From the NCBI RefSeq assembly GCF_900188205.1, contig NZ_FZOH01000004.1, forward strand, positions 62,001 to 126,000: a stretch of DNA of 64,000 nucleotides, given 5' to 3'. The stretch is from Geodermatophilus saharensis (GTDB taxonomy: Bacteria > Actinomycetota > Actinomycetes > Mycobacteriales > Geodermatophilaceae). A model generated the notes under the pieces. It was not told the DNA's origin. It worked only from the letters and a program-made list of their open reading frames with translations, and made no database searches. A program made the translations under genes and the position numbers. Of the stretch, positions 1 through 7,443 are shown piece by piece (position 1 is the stretch's first letter; every line of letters starts with the position of its first letter).

Positions 1-13
1 GCAGTGTGCCGCA

Positions 14-33
14 GGTCGAACGGGTGTTCGACC
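14..33. promoter_or_regulatory. LexA (SOS) box, perfect actinobacterial consensus
   Basis: The bases GGTCGAAC-GGGT-GTTCGACC form a perfect 8-bp inverted repeat with a 4-bp spacer. Its core TCGAAC-N4-GTTCGA (16-31) is the LexA binding site defined in Mycobacterium. It sits beyond the terminator of the leftward gene at 123-350, so the likely target is a leftward gene starting outside the window. The match is seen directly; binding and the target are inferred. Confidence 0.7.
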
Positions 34-48
34 GCTGGGTGCTGGAAC

Positions 49-108
49 GGCCCCCTCGCAGGGTCCCGTGGCGAGCGTGCGAGCCGCGGGGGGCGAGGGG
101 GTCCTCCA
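49..108 (-). terminator. Family-type double-hairpin terminator repeat, copy 1
   Basis: Outer arms CCCCCTCGC (51-59) and GCGAGGGGG (93-101) pair perfectly around a GC-rich core with a second inner hairpin. The element begins about 15 bp past the stop of the leftward gene at 123-350. Near-identical elements occur at 10573-10628 and 21366-21422, each just after the stop of a minus-strand gene. Confidence 0.7.
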
Positions 109-122
109 CCACCCGGTCGTGA

Positions 123-350
123 TCAGCTGCGCTGTCGCTTGAGCCAGAACTGCTCGAAGCCCCAGGTGCCGGCGCCGCTGGAGTGGTAGCTGACCAGCTC
201 CCACCCCTCGCCGCCGAGCCGGTTGAGCACCGAGCTGGTGTCCCCGCTCTGCCGTTCGAGGCTCCCGCCGGGAAGCTTGACGCTCACCCCCGCGCGCTGC
301 GACTCGGCGTCGTTGGCCGTGATGACCGAGGCGTACTCCCAGGTGGTCAC
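123..350 (-). CDS. DUF4177-like small protein
   Basis: This is a 75-residue protein of unknown function. It starts with MTTWEYASVI and has a central LNRLGGEGWELVSY segment and a C-terminal strand ending in FWLKRQ. That pattern (WEY start, then GxxGWELV) is typical of the DUF4177 fold. There is no signal peptide or membrane segment, so it is probably cytoplasmic. The GTG start at 350 is preceded six bases upstream by TACGGT, which suggests its own leaderless promoter rather than read-through from the methyltransferase gene 27 bp upstream. It is followed by a strong terminator repeat. No partner is evident. Confidence 0.7.
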   Translation of the reverse strand: MTTWEYASVITANDAESQRAGVSVKLPGGSLERQSGDTSSVLNRLGGEGWELVSYHSSGAGTWGFEQFWLKRQRS

Positions 351-356
351 CCGACG

Positions 357-362
357 ACCGTA
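357..362 (-). promoter_or_regulatory. -10 hexamer TACGGT for the DUF4177-like gene
   Basis: On the minus strand TACGGT is followed by six bases and then the GTG start at 350. Transcription would begin at or next to the start codon, giving a leaderless mRNA. Confidence 0.45.
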
Positions 363-377
363 TCCGGCCCCTCCGGA

Positions 378-1688
378 TCAGGCCGCCGGGACGAGCAGGG
401 CCACGCACTCGACGTGCGCGGTCATCGGGAAGGCGTCGAACGCGCGCAGCCCGGTGAGGCGGTACCCGGCGCCGGCGAGGACGGCGACGTCGCGGCCCAG
501 CGACGCCGGGTCGCAGGCCACGTAGACGACGGCGCGCGCGCCCGTGCCGGCCAGCACCCGGCTGACCGCCGGCCCGGCGCCGGCGCGCGGCGGGTCGAGC
601 ACGACCACGTCGGGGCCCCCGCCGAGCTCCTCGAGCAGCCCGGTGAGCCCCTCGGCGTCGACCTCGCCCTGCCACACCTCGGCCTGCGGCAGCGCGCCCA
701 GGTTCGCCTCGGCCGCGGCGCACGCCTCCGCGTCGGCCTCGACGCACACCACCCGCCCGGACTCCCCCACCGCGGGCGCCAGCGCGCCGCCGAACAGGCC
801 CGCCCCGGCGTAGAGGTCGAGCACCGTCTCCCCCGGCCGCACCGCGGCGAGGTCCCCGACAGCGCCCACCAGCGCGTCGGCGGCCGACTCGTGCACCTGC
901 CAGAAGCCGGTGCCCTCGACCTCCCAGTCCCGCCCCGCGGCGCGGCGGCCGGCCCGGCCCGCGGGCGGCGCCGGCGTCTGCTCGCCCGGCTGCAGCACGC
1001 GGGTCGAGGTGGGCAGGCCGCGCCGGTCGAGCCGGGTGGTGGTCACCGTGCCCGCGGAGTCGACGGCGACGTCGACGGCGCCCGCGCCCGGCCAGCGGCG
1101 GGTCAGCACCGCGCGGGCGGCCGCCTCGACGGTGATGGGGCAGTCCTCGAGGAGGACCAGGTCGTGCGAGCGGTGCCGCCGCAGCCCCGGCGTCCCGGCC
1201 CGGTCGACGGCGAAGCGTGCCCGCGACCGCCAGCGCAGCGGGCCGCCGGGCAGCGCCTCGACCGACAGGCCCGCCAGCAGCGGGTCGGCGGGGTCGAGCC
1301 GGCCGAGCCGGGTGAGCTGCTCGCGGACGACGTCGGCCTTGAGCCGGCGCTGCCCCTCCCAGGACACGTGCTGCCAGTCGCAGCCGCCGCAGCGCCCCGG
1401 CCCGCTGTACGGGCACGGGCGCTCGACGCGGTCGGGTGAGGCCTCGAGCACCTCGACGGCGTCGGCGCGGCAGTACCCGGGCTGGCGGTCCTCGGTGACC
1501 CGGGCGAGGACCCGCTCCCCCGGCAGGGCGTGCCGCACGAACACCACCCGGCCCTCGTGCCGGGCCACGCAGTGCCCGCCGTGGGCCACCCGGCCGACGG
1601 TCACCTCGAACTCCCGCCCGGTCCACCCCCCGCCACGGTCGGGGCGCGGCGGACGGGGTCCCCGGGGACGGCGGCGGTCCTCACCCAT
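378..1688 (-). CDS. TRAM-domain RNA (uracil-5) methyltransferase, RumA/RlmD type
   Basis: This 436-residue enzyme probably transfers a methyl group from S-adenosylmethionine to C5 of a uridine in rRNA or tRNA. An RNA-binding TRAM domain covers about residues 25-85. Cys92, Cys100 and Cys103 in PCPYSGPGRCGGCDWQH match the iron-sulfur ligands of RumA. The SAM motif is VLDLYAGAGLFG, followed by VLDPPRAG. The catalytic cysteine is Cys392 in VACDPASLGRD, and the family signature FDAFPMTAHVE closes the protein. The ATG at 1688 overlaps the stop of the upstream permease by 8 bp, which fixes the start. M. tuberculosis has the same pair (Rv2690c-Rv2689c). The exact RNA target cannot be read from sequence. 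Confidence 0.9.
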   Translation of the reverse strand: MGEDRRRPRGPRPPRPDRGGGWTGREFEVTVGRVAHGGHCVARHEGRVVFVRHALPGERVLARVTEDRQPGYCRADAVEVLEASPDRVERPCPYSGPGRCGGCDWQHVSWEGQRRLKADVVREQLTRLGRLDPADPLLAGLSVEALPGGPLRWRSRARFAVDRAGTPGLRRHRSHDLVLLEDCPITVEAAARAVLTRRWPGAGAVDVAVDSAGTVTTTRLDRRGLPTSTRVLQPGEQTPAPPAGRAGRRAAGRDWEVEGTGFWQVHESAADALVGAVGDLAAVRPGETVLDLYAGAGLFGGALAPAVGESGRVVCVEADAEACAAAEANLGALPQAEVWQGEVDAEGLTGLLEELGGGPDVVVLDPPRAGAGPAVSRVLAGTGARAVVYVACDPASLGRDVAVLAGAGYRLTGLRAFDAFPMTAHVECVALLVPAA

Positions 1689-3720
1689 ACGGCGTCGCCT
1701 CGGCCTGGTCGTCGGTGAGCCCGCGGCGCAGGTCGCCGGGGGCGGGGCCGCCACCGCGGTCGTCGTCGCGGCCGATCGAGCTCTCCAGCTGCCACGGCAC
1801 CGTGGTGATCATGACGCCGGGCTGGAACTGCAGCCGGGCGCGCAGCCGCAGCGCGCTCTGGTTGTGCAGGACGTTCTCCCACCAGTGCCCGACGACGTAC
1901 TGCGGCACGAACACGATGACCAGCTCGCGCGGGCTGGCTCGGCGGACGGCCTTCACGTAGTCGACGACCGGGCGGGTGATCTCCCGGTAGGGCGACTCCA
2001 GCACCGTCAGCGGGACGGGGATGTCGTAGCGGTCCCAGTCGGCCTGCAGCCCCCGGGTGTCGGCGTCGTCGACGTTGACCGTCAGCGCGGTGAGCTCGTC
2101 GGGCCGGGTGGCGCGGGCGAAGGCCAGCGCGCGCAGCGTCGGCTTGTGCACCTTGGAGACCAGCACGATCGCGTGCACCTTGCTGGGCAGCAGCCGCGAG
2201 TCGGTGTCGGGCAGCAGCTGCTCGGCCACGTGCGAGTAGTGCCGGTTGATCGCCTTCATCAGCACGAACAGGATCGGCATCACCAGGATCACCAGGTAGG
2301 CGCCGCGGGTGAACTTGGTGATGACGATGATCACGAGCACGACGGAGGTCAGGCTGCCGCCGATGGTGTTGATCACCTGACTGCGGCGCATGCGGTGCTT
2401 CTCGGCCTGGTCGGCGGAGAGCCGGATCTCGCGGTTCCAGTGCCGCACCATGCCCCACTGGCCGATCGTGAAGCTGGTGAAGACGCCGACGATGTACATC
2501 TGGATCAGCCGGTTGGGATCGGCCGAGAAGGCGATGATCAGCAGCGCCGCGAAGCCGGCCAGCAGCAGGATCCCGTTGCTGTAGACGAGCTTGTCGCCCC
2601 GGGTGTGCAGCTGGCGGGGCAGGAACCGGTCCTGCGCGAGCACCGACCCCAGCAGCGGGAAGCCGTTGAAGGCGGTGTTGGCGGCCAGGACGAGCACCAG
2701 CGCGGTCGCCGCCTGGATGTAGAAGAACCCGACCGACTGGTCGCCGCCGAAGGTGGCCGCGGCCAGCTGGGCGATGACGGTGCGCTGCGGGTCGGTCTCG
2801 CAGTCACCCGGGAAGCCGATGAGGTCGCAGGTGTTCTCCGCGTACCGGACCTCGCCGAGCAGGGCCAGCGCGGTGACACCGGCGAACATCGTCGCGGCGA
2901 TGCCGCCCATCAGCGCGAGCGTCGTCGCGGCGTTGCGCGACTTCGGCGGCCGGAAGGCGGGGACGCCGTTGGCGATGGCCTCGACGCCGGTGAGCGCGGT
3001 GCAGCCGGAGGCGAAGGCGCGCAGCGCGAAGAACACCAGCGCGACCCCGCCCAGCTGGTCGTAGCCCGGCTCGGCGGCGATCGACCAGCCGGCGCTCTCC
3101 GCGAGGACCGGGGAGTCGGTGAGGAAGTCGCGGATCAGCCCGGTGACGATCATGACCATGATCCCGGCGACGAACAGGTAGGTCGGGACGGCGAAGGTCT
3201 TCCCCGACTCCCGCACCCCGCGCAGGTTGGTGGCCGCCAGCAGCGTCACGAGGCCGACGGCGATGAGCACGCGGTGCTCGTTGAGGTCGGGGAACGCCGA
3301 GATGATGTTGTCGGTGCCGGCCGAGACCGACACGGCCACGGTGAGCACGTAGTCGACCAGCAGGGCGCTCGCGACGGTGAGCCCGGCGAACTGCCCGTGG
3401 TTCTTCATCGCGACCTCGTAGTCGCCGCCGCCGGAGGGGTAGGCGTGCACCACCTGCCGGTAGGAGAGCACCACGGTCGCCAGCAGCAGCACGACGACGA
3501 CGGCCAGCCACGGCGCCAGGAACAGGAACGCGGTCCCGGCGAGGGTCAGCACGATGAGGATCTCCTGCGTGGCGTAGGCCACGGAGGAGAGCGGGTCGCT
3601 GGCGAAGATCGGCAGCGCCAGGGACTTGGGGAGCAGGGACTCCCCGGACCGGTCGCTGCGGACCGGCCGGCCCAGGACGAGCCGTTTGGGGAGTTGTCCG
3701 AGGTCGGACAGGCTGGGCAC
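1681..3720 (-). CDS. APC-superfamily permease
   Basis: This 679-residue integral membrane protein has about twelve hydrophobic segments in its first 480 residues, beginning near LPIFASDPLSSVAYATQE, a typical APC first helix. A soluble C-terminal region of about 190 residues follows, with alternating strands such as HAIVLVSKVHKPTLRAL. It resembles the KUP-like/amino-acid permeases found beside TrkA proteins in actinobacteria (M. tuberculosis Rv2690c). The divergent TrkA pair suggests a role linked to potassium, though the substrate is unproven. The GTG start has TACCAT seven bases upstream, so the message is probably leaderless. It is translationally coupled to the RNA methyltransferase downstream. 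Confidence 0.85.
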   Translation of the reverse strand: MPSLSDLGQLPKRLVLGRPVRSDRSGESLLPKSLALPIFASDPLSSVAYATQEILIVLTLAGTAFLFLAPWLAVVVVLLLATVVLSYRQVVHAYPSGGGDYEVAMKNHGQFAGLTVASALLVDYVLTVAVSVSAGTDNIISAFPDLNEHRVLIAVGLVTLLAATNLRGVRESGKTFAVPTYLFVAGIMVMIVTGLIRDFLTDSPVLAESAGWSIAAEPGYDQLGGVALVFFALRAFASGCTALTGVEAIANGVPAFRPPKSRNAATTLALMGGIAATMFAGVTALALLGEVRYAENTCDLIGFPGDCETDPQRTVIAQLAAATFGGDQSVGFFYIQAATALVLVLAANTAFNGFPLLGSVLAQDRFLPRQLHTRGDKLVYSNGILLLAGFAALLIIAFSADPNRLIQMYIVGVFTSFTIGQWGMVRHWNREIRLSADQAEKHRMRRSQVINTIGGSLTSVVLVIIVITKFTRGAYLVILVMPILFVLMKAINRHYSHVAEQLLPDTDSRLLPSKVHAIVLVSKVHKPTLRALAFARATRPDELTALTVNVDDADTRGLQADWDRYDIPVPLTVLESPYREITRPVVDYVKAVRRASPRELVIVFVPQYVVGHWWENVLHNQSALRLRARLQFQPGVMITTVPWQLESSIGRDDDRGGGPAPGDLRRGLTDDQAEATPYG

Positions 3721-3727
3721 GGCGGCG

Positions 3728-3733
3728 ATGGTA
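3728..3733 (-). promoter_or_regulatory. -10 hexamer TACCAT of the APC permease
   Basis: On the minus strand TACCAT lies seven bases before the GTG start at 3720, with no ribosome-binding site between. This fits leaderless transcription. Confidence 0.45.
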
Positions 3734-3830
3734 CGAGCGCCGGGGCACCGGGTGCCGCACCCGAGGGGCGGTGCGCCCCGGAGGGGTCAGACCTCCCCCG
3801 GCGGGCGCTCCGCTGCCCCGGCAGCGGGTG

Positions 3831-3836
3831 TAGCTT
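3831..3836 (+). promoter_or_regulatory. trkA: -10 hexamer TAGCTT of the trkA pair
   Basis: TAGCTT is followed eight bases later by an in-frame GTG at 3845. The canonical TrkA start with a ribosome-binding site is 45 bases further on, at 3890. The transcript should start close to 3843-3845. Confidence 0.4.
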
Positions 3837-3889
3837 CGCGCCCGGTGAGCGGGCGGACGGCGCCCGCGAGCGAGCGGTGGGAGCGACAC

Positions 3890-4555
3890 GTGCACGTGGT
3901 CGTCATGGGCTGCGGCCGTGTCGGCTCGGCGATCGCGCGGCGGCTGGAGAAGGTCGGCCACAGCGTCGCGGTCATCGACCAGGACCCCGAGGCCTTCCGC
4001 CGGCTCGGACCGGAGTTCACCGGCCGGCAGGTCACCGGCCTCGGCTTCGACCGGCAGGTGCTCCTCGACGCCGGCATCGACTCCGCCGGGGCCTTCGCCG
4101 CGGTCAGCAGCGGCGACAACTCCAACATCATCAGCGCCCGGGTGGCCCGCGAGACCTTCGGCGTCCAGCACGTCGTCGCCCGGATCTACGACTCGAAGCG
4201 CGCCGAGGTCTTCGAGCGCATGGGCATCCCGAGCGTGGCCACGGTGCCCTGGACGGTGAACCGGCTCATGCGGGAGCTGCTGTCGGTCAAGGTCAGCGAG
4301 ATCTGGCGCGAGCCCACCGGCAAGGTGCTGCTGATGCGGGTGACCGTCACCGACGGCTGGGTCGGCCGCAGGGTCACCGACCTCGAGACCGCCTGCGGCG
4401 CCCGCGCCGCCTGGCTGGTGCGGTTCGGCGAGTCGCAGCTGCTCACGGCGAACACCGTGCTGCAGGACGGCGACCAGCTCGTCGTCGCCGCCACCGACGA
4501 GATCTCCGACCGGGTGCACCAGGCCGTCGAGAACCCCCAGGGAGGCAGGGCCTGA
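3890..4555 (+). CDS. trkA: TrkA-type potassium uptake regulator, first copy (CeoB-like)
   Basis: This is a 221-residue cytoplasmic regulatory subunit that binds NAD(H) or nucleotide and gates a potassium channel or transporter. The N-terminal Rossmann domain opens with HVVVMGCGRVGSAIARRLE (GxGxxG) and an acidic VIDQD after the second strand. A TrkA_C domain covers about residues 135-215. I chose GTG 3890 because GGGAG lies six bases upstream and it gives the canonical N terminus. An in-frame GTG at 3845 directly after a -10 hexamer could add 15 residues. The stop overlaps the start of the second trkA (TGATG). The pair matches M. tuberculosis ceoB-ceoC. Confidence 0.88.
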   Translation: MHVVVMGCGRVGSAIARRLEKVGHSVAVIDQDPEAFRRLGPEFTGRQVTGLGFDRQVLLDAGIDSAGAFAAVSSGDNSNIISARVARETFGVQHVVARIYDSKRAEVFERMGIPSVATVPWTVNRLMRELLSVKVSEIWREPTGKVLLMRVTVTDGWVGRRVTDLETACGARAAWLVRFGESQLLTANTVLQDGDQLVVAATDEISDRVHQAVENPQGGRA

Positions 4556-5220
4556 TGCGCGTGGCCATCGTGGGCGCCGGCGCCGTCGGGCGCTCCATCG
4601 CCGGGGAGCTGCTGTCCAACGGGCACACCGTCATGCTCATCGAGAAGGACGGCCGCAAGGTCCGCACCCGGGCGGTGCCCGGCGCGGAGTGGGTGCAGGC
4701 CGATGCCTGCGAGGTGTCCTCCCTCGAGGAGGCCCAGCTGGCCACCTGCGACGTCGTCGTCGCGGCCACCGGTGACGACAAGGCCAACCTCGTGGTCTCG
4801 CTGCTGGCCAAGACCGAGTTCGCCGTCAACCGCGTCGTCGCCCGGGTCAAGGACCCGCGCAACGAGTGGCTCTACACCGAGGCCTGGGGCGTCGACGTCG
4901 CCGTCTCCACCCCGCGGGTGCTCGCCGCGCTGGTGGAGGAGGCGGTGACCGTCGGCGACGTCGTCCGGCTGATGAGCTTCCGCAAGGGCGCGGCCAACCT
5001 CGTCGAGATCACCCTCGCCGAGGACACCCCGTGGGCCGGCCGGCCGCTGCGCGAGGTGCCGCTGCCGCGCGAGACGGTGCTCACCGCGCTGCTGCGCGGC
5101 GACCGGGTGATCACCCCGAGCCCGGACGAGCCGCTCGAGGTCGGCGACGAGCTGCTGTTCGTCACCCACGCCGACGTCGAGGAGCAGCTGCAGCAGGTGC
5201 TCTCCCCCGCCGGCGCCTGA
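4555..5220 (+). CDS. trkA: TrkA-type potassium uptake regulator, second copy (CeoC-like)
   Basis: This second 221-residue TrkA protein starts MRVAIVGAGAVGRSIAGEL, a classic nucleotide-binding Rossmann motif, with an acidic LIEKD after the second strand. A TrkA_C domain follows from about residue 135 (EITLAEDTPWAGRPLREV). The ATG overlaps the stop of the first trkA by one base, so translation is coupled and the two products probably form a hetero-oligomer. No Trk/Ktr membrane subunit lies in the window. The divergent APC permease is the only candidate transport partner nearby. Confidence 0.88.
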   Translation: MRVAIVGAGAVGRSIAGELLSNGHTVMLIEKDGRKVRTRAVPGAEWVQADACEVSSLEEAQLATCDVVVAATGDDKANLVVSLLAKTEFAVNRVVARVKDPRNEWLYTEAWGVDVAVSTPRVLAALVEEAVTVGDVVRLMSFRKGAANLVEITLAEDTPWAGRPLREVPLPRETVLTALLRGDRVITPSPDEPLEVGDELLFVTHADVEEQLQQVLSPAGA

Positions 5221-5289
5221 CCCGGGCGTTGACCGGCGCCGGGACCGGCGGCCACGATGGCCGGGTCCGGGCGGGCCGTGGGGGGCGTC

Positions 5290-6189
5290 ATGAGCGAGAC
5301 CGGTACCACCACCGAGACCATCACGGTGCCGCACCTGGGCACCTCGGTCATCGGCCACCGGTCGGCCCGGCCGTACGACCCCTCCCTGCCGACGCTGGTC
5401 CTGGTCAACTCGTTCAGCACCTCCGCCGACCTCTACCGGCCGCAGTTCGCCGACGACGAGCTCGCCGCCACCGCGAACCTGCTCGCCCTGGAGCCGTACG
5501 GCCACGGCCGCACCCGCGCCTCCTACGCCCAGTTCACCTACTGGGACTCGGCCGTCGCCGACCTGCAGGTCCTCGACGCCCTCGGCATCCCCGACGCGTT
5601 CGTCCTGGGCACCTCGCAGGGCGGGTGGGTGGCCGCCCGGATGGCGGTGCTCGCGCCGGACCGGATCCGGGGCATCGTCGCGCTGGGCACCTCGATGGAC
5701 ACCGAGAGCCCGCGCAGCCGCGACCTGGGCTGCTGGGACGGCGTCGCCTTCTGCACACCGGCCATCGACGCCCTCGCCGCGCCGGTCGGGGACGACTGGG
5801 TGGTCCCGGCGGAGATGGTCGACGCCGTCCTCGCCGAGGGGTTCGGCCCGGACGTGCCGCCCGCCGAGCGCGCCTTCTGGCACGCGCGGCACCAGGAGAA
5901 CTACGCCGGCGACGACGGCCGTGAACGCCTCCGGCTCGCCTCGGTCAACCTGCGCGACCGGGACGGGCTGCACGGCCGCCTCGACGGCGTGCGCTGCCCG
6001 CTGCTGTGGATGCACGGCACCGAGGACACCGTCTACTCCGTCGCCAACGCCGAGGAGGAGATCCGGCTGTTTCCGAACAGCCCGCACGCCGAGCTGCGCG
6101 TGGTCGAGGGCGGCCGGCACTTCCTCAGCGCCTCCGACCCCGCGGCCGTCGACGCCGCCACCGTGGAGTTCGTCCGCCGCTGGGCGTAG
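5290..6189 (+). CDS. Alpha/beta hydrolase
   Basis: This 299-residue cytoplasmic hydrolase resembles 3-oxoadipate enol-lactonase-like enzymes. The nucleophile elbow is GTSQGGW (Gly-X-Ser-X-Gly), an Asp lies in MHGTEDTVY, and the catalytic His is in EGGRHFL near the C terminus. A lid region is present at about residues 150-215. ATG 5290 was chosen over the GTG at 5257 because a GGGGGG stretch lies just before it and the family begins there. The gene lies 69 bp after trkA and converges on the DUF3159 gene with 7 bp between stops. The substrate is unknown. Confidence 0.8.
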   Translation: MSETGTTTETITVPHLGTSVIGHRSARPYDPSLPTLVLVNSFSTSADLYRPQFADDELAATANLLALEPYGHGRTRASYAQFTYWDSAVADLQVLDALGIPDAFVLGTSQGGWVAARMAVLAPDRIRGIVALGTSMDTESPRSRDLGCWDGVAFCTPAIDALAAPVGDDWVVPAEMVDAVLAEGFGPDVPPAERAFWHARHQENYAGDDGRERLRLASVNLRDRDGLHGRLDGVRCPLLWMHGTEDTVYSVANAEEEIRLFPNSPHAELRVVEGGRHFLSASDPAAVDAATVEFVRRWA

Positions 6190-6196
6190 CGGGCGC

Positions 6197-7069
6197 TCAG
6201 CCCGGTCCCGGCGCGCCGCCGTCGGTGGCCACGCGGTGCCGGTGCAGGCGGGCGACCACCCACAGCGTCACCGCCAGCGCCGCCGCGGTGACCGGCAGGC
6301 CCAGCACCAGCGAGGCGACCCCCAGCAGGTCCTCCTCGTTGGCGAGGTACAGCGGCGTCTGCACGGCGACCCGCAGCAGGAACGTCAGCGCCCACAGCAC
6401 CGTCAGCCAGCCGTAGGCGCGGACCACCCGCGGGTCGTCGCGCCAGTGCTGCTCGGGTTCGGGGTCGACCGGCCGCTGCCCGGACCCCGGCGCCTCCCCG
6501 GGCACCCCGTCGGGCACCGCCTCCGGCGCCGGCCGGTGGTGCAGCCGGGCGCGGGCGGTGTCGACCCGCCGCCGCAGTCCCGGCAGGGAGTGCGCGGCCA
6601 TGGAGCCGAGGTGGCTGGGTGCGAGGAACTCGGCGAGGACGCCGACCAGCGGCCAGCGCAGCGGCACCGACCCCAGCAGGACGACGCCGATGACGGCGTT
6701 GCGGATGATCCCGGGCACGAAGTAGTTGCGGGCCTGCCCGGAGGCTGCGGCGATCGCGACGGCGACGGCGACGCCGAACAGGCCGCTGAAGGCCTGCTGC
6801 ACGCTCTCCCGGCGGACCAGTCGGAAGGCGAGGACGAGCAGCGCGGCACCGATCGCGCACCAGATGCCGGTGCGCAGGTCGCCGACGGCGTTGGCGACGA
6901 TGAACGCCACGGTGGGCAGCGAGGCGTCGACCATCCCGCGCCAGCCACCGAGCTGCTCGAGCACCAGGTGCCGGTCGAAGGTCACGCCTGGACCGGCGTC
7001 CCCGGTCTCCTCCTGCTGCGCTGGTCCCCCGGGCTCGCGCCGGCCGTCGTCGTCGGCCGCCGCCGTCAC
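6197..7069 (-). CDS. DUF3159 family membrane protein
   Basis: This 290-residue integral membrane protein has about six hydrophobic helices after a charged N terminus, for example SLPTVAFIVANAVGD and AAALAVTLWVVARL. A hydrophilic loop rich in Pro and Glu lies at about residues 185-225. DUF3159 proteins are actinobacterial and of unknown function. The M. tuberculosis relative is Rv2693c, in the same position next to the TrkA pair. The GTG start overlaps the stop of the OB-fold gene by 4 bp (GTGA), so it is the last gene of the leftward dut operon. Confidence 0.85.
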   Translation of the reverse strand: MTAAADDDGRREPGGPAQQEETGDAGPGVTFDRHLVLEQLGGWRGMVDASLPTVAFIVANAVGDLRTGIWCAIGAALLVLAFRLVRRESVQQAFSGLFGVAVAVAIAAASGQARNYFVPGIIRNAVIGVVLLGSVPLRWPLVGVLAEFLAPSHLGSMAAHSLPGLRRRVDTARARLHHRPAPEAVPDGVPGEAPGSGQRPVDPEPEQHWRDDPRVVRAYGWLTVLWALTFLLRVAVQTPLYLANEEDLLGVASLVLGLPVTAAALAVTLWVVARLHRHRVATDGGAPGPG

Positions 7070-7443
7070 CCCGCGCTCAGCTCGTACCAGGGGTTGTAGA
7101 TCACCTTGCGTCCGTCGAAGGAGGCGAACCGCCCGCGCGCGGTCAGCGTGCGCCCGGGCTCGATGCCCGGGATGCGCCGGCGGCCCAGCCAGACGAGGGT
7201 CACCGAGCCGGAACCGTCGAACAGCTCGGCCTCGAGGGTCGGGACCGTCTCGCGCGGGGTGTAGACGACCGACTTCAGCCGGCCGGTCACGGTGACCACC
7301 GCGCCCTTGCGGCAGGCGCTCACCAGCTCGCAGCCGGCGCGGTCGGTCTCGGCGCGCAGCTCCTGCGCGTCGATCGTGGAGTCGTCGGCGGTCAGTCGCT
7401 GGAGCCTGCGCGCGAGCCAGCCGCCGGGACGCGTCTGTGTCAC
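7066..7443 (-). CDS. OB-fold nucleic-acid-binding domain protein
   Basis: This small 125-residue protein consists mostly of one OB fold. The segment GAVVTVTGRLKSVVYTP begins the barrel and SGSVTLVWLGRRRIPGIEPG continues it, ending in GRKVIYNPWYEL. It resembles the OB domain of RecG-like helicases, so single-stranded nucleic acid is the likely ligand, but there is no direct functional assignment. The M. tuberculosis counterpart is Rv2694c. Start and stop both overlap their neighbours by 4 bp (GTGA), placing it firmly inside the dut operon. Confidence 0.85.
   Translation of the reverse strand: MTQTRPGGWLARRLQRLTADDSTIDAQELRAETDRAGCELVSACRKGAVVTVTGRLKSVVYTPRETVPTLEAELFDGSGSVTLVWLGRRRIPGIEPGRTLTARGRFASFDGRKVIYNPWYELSAG

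Noticed and set aside
14-33. tRNA T-arm, because of the GTTCGA sequence
   Set aside because: No acceptor stem, D-arm or anticodon arm can be drawn around it. The perfect 8-4-8 palindrome fits a LexA site instead.
910-5220. Very long open frames such as 910-5220 (+) and 30483-33977 (+)
   Set aside because: They are opposite-strand or out-of-frame shadows of real genes in very GC-rich DNA, with Arg/Pro/Gly-rich low-complexity translations and no domain. Only the parts matching true genes were kept.
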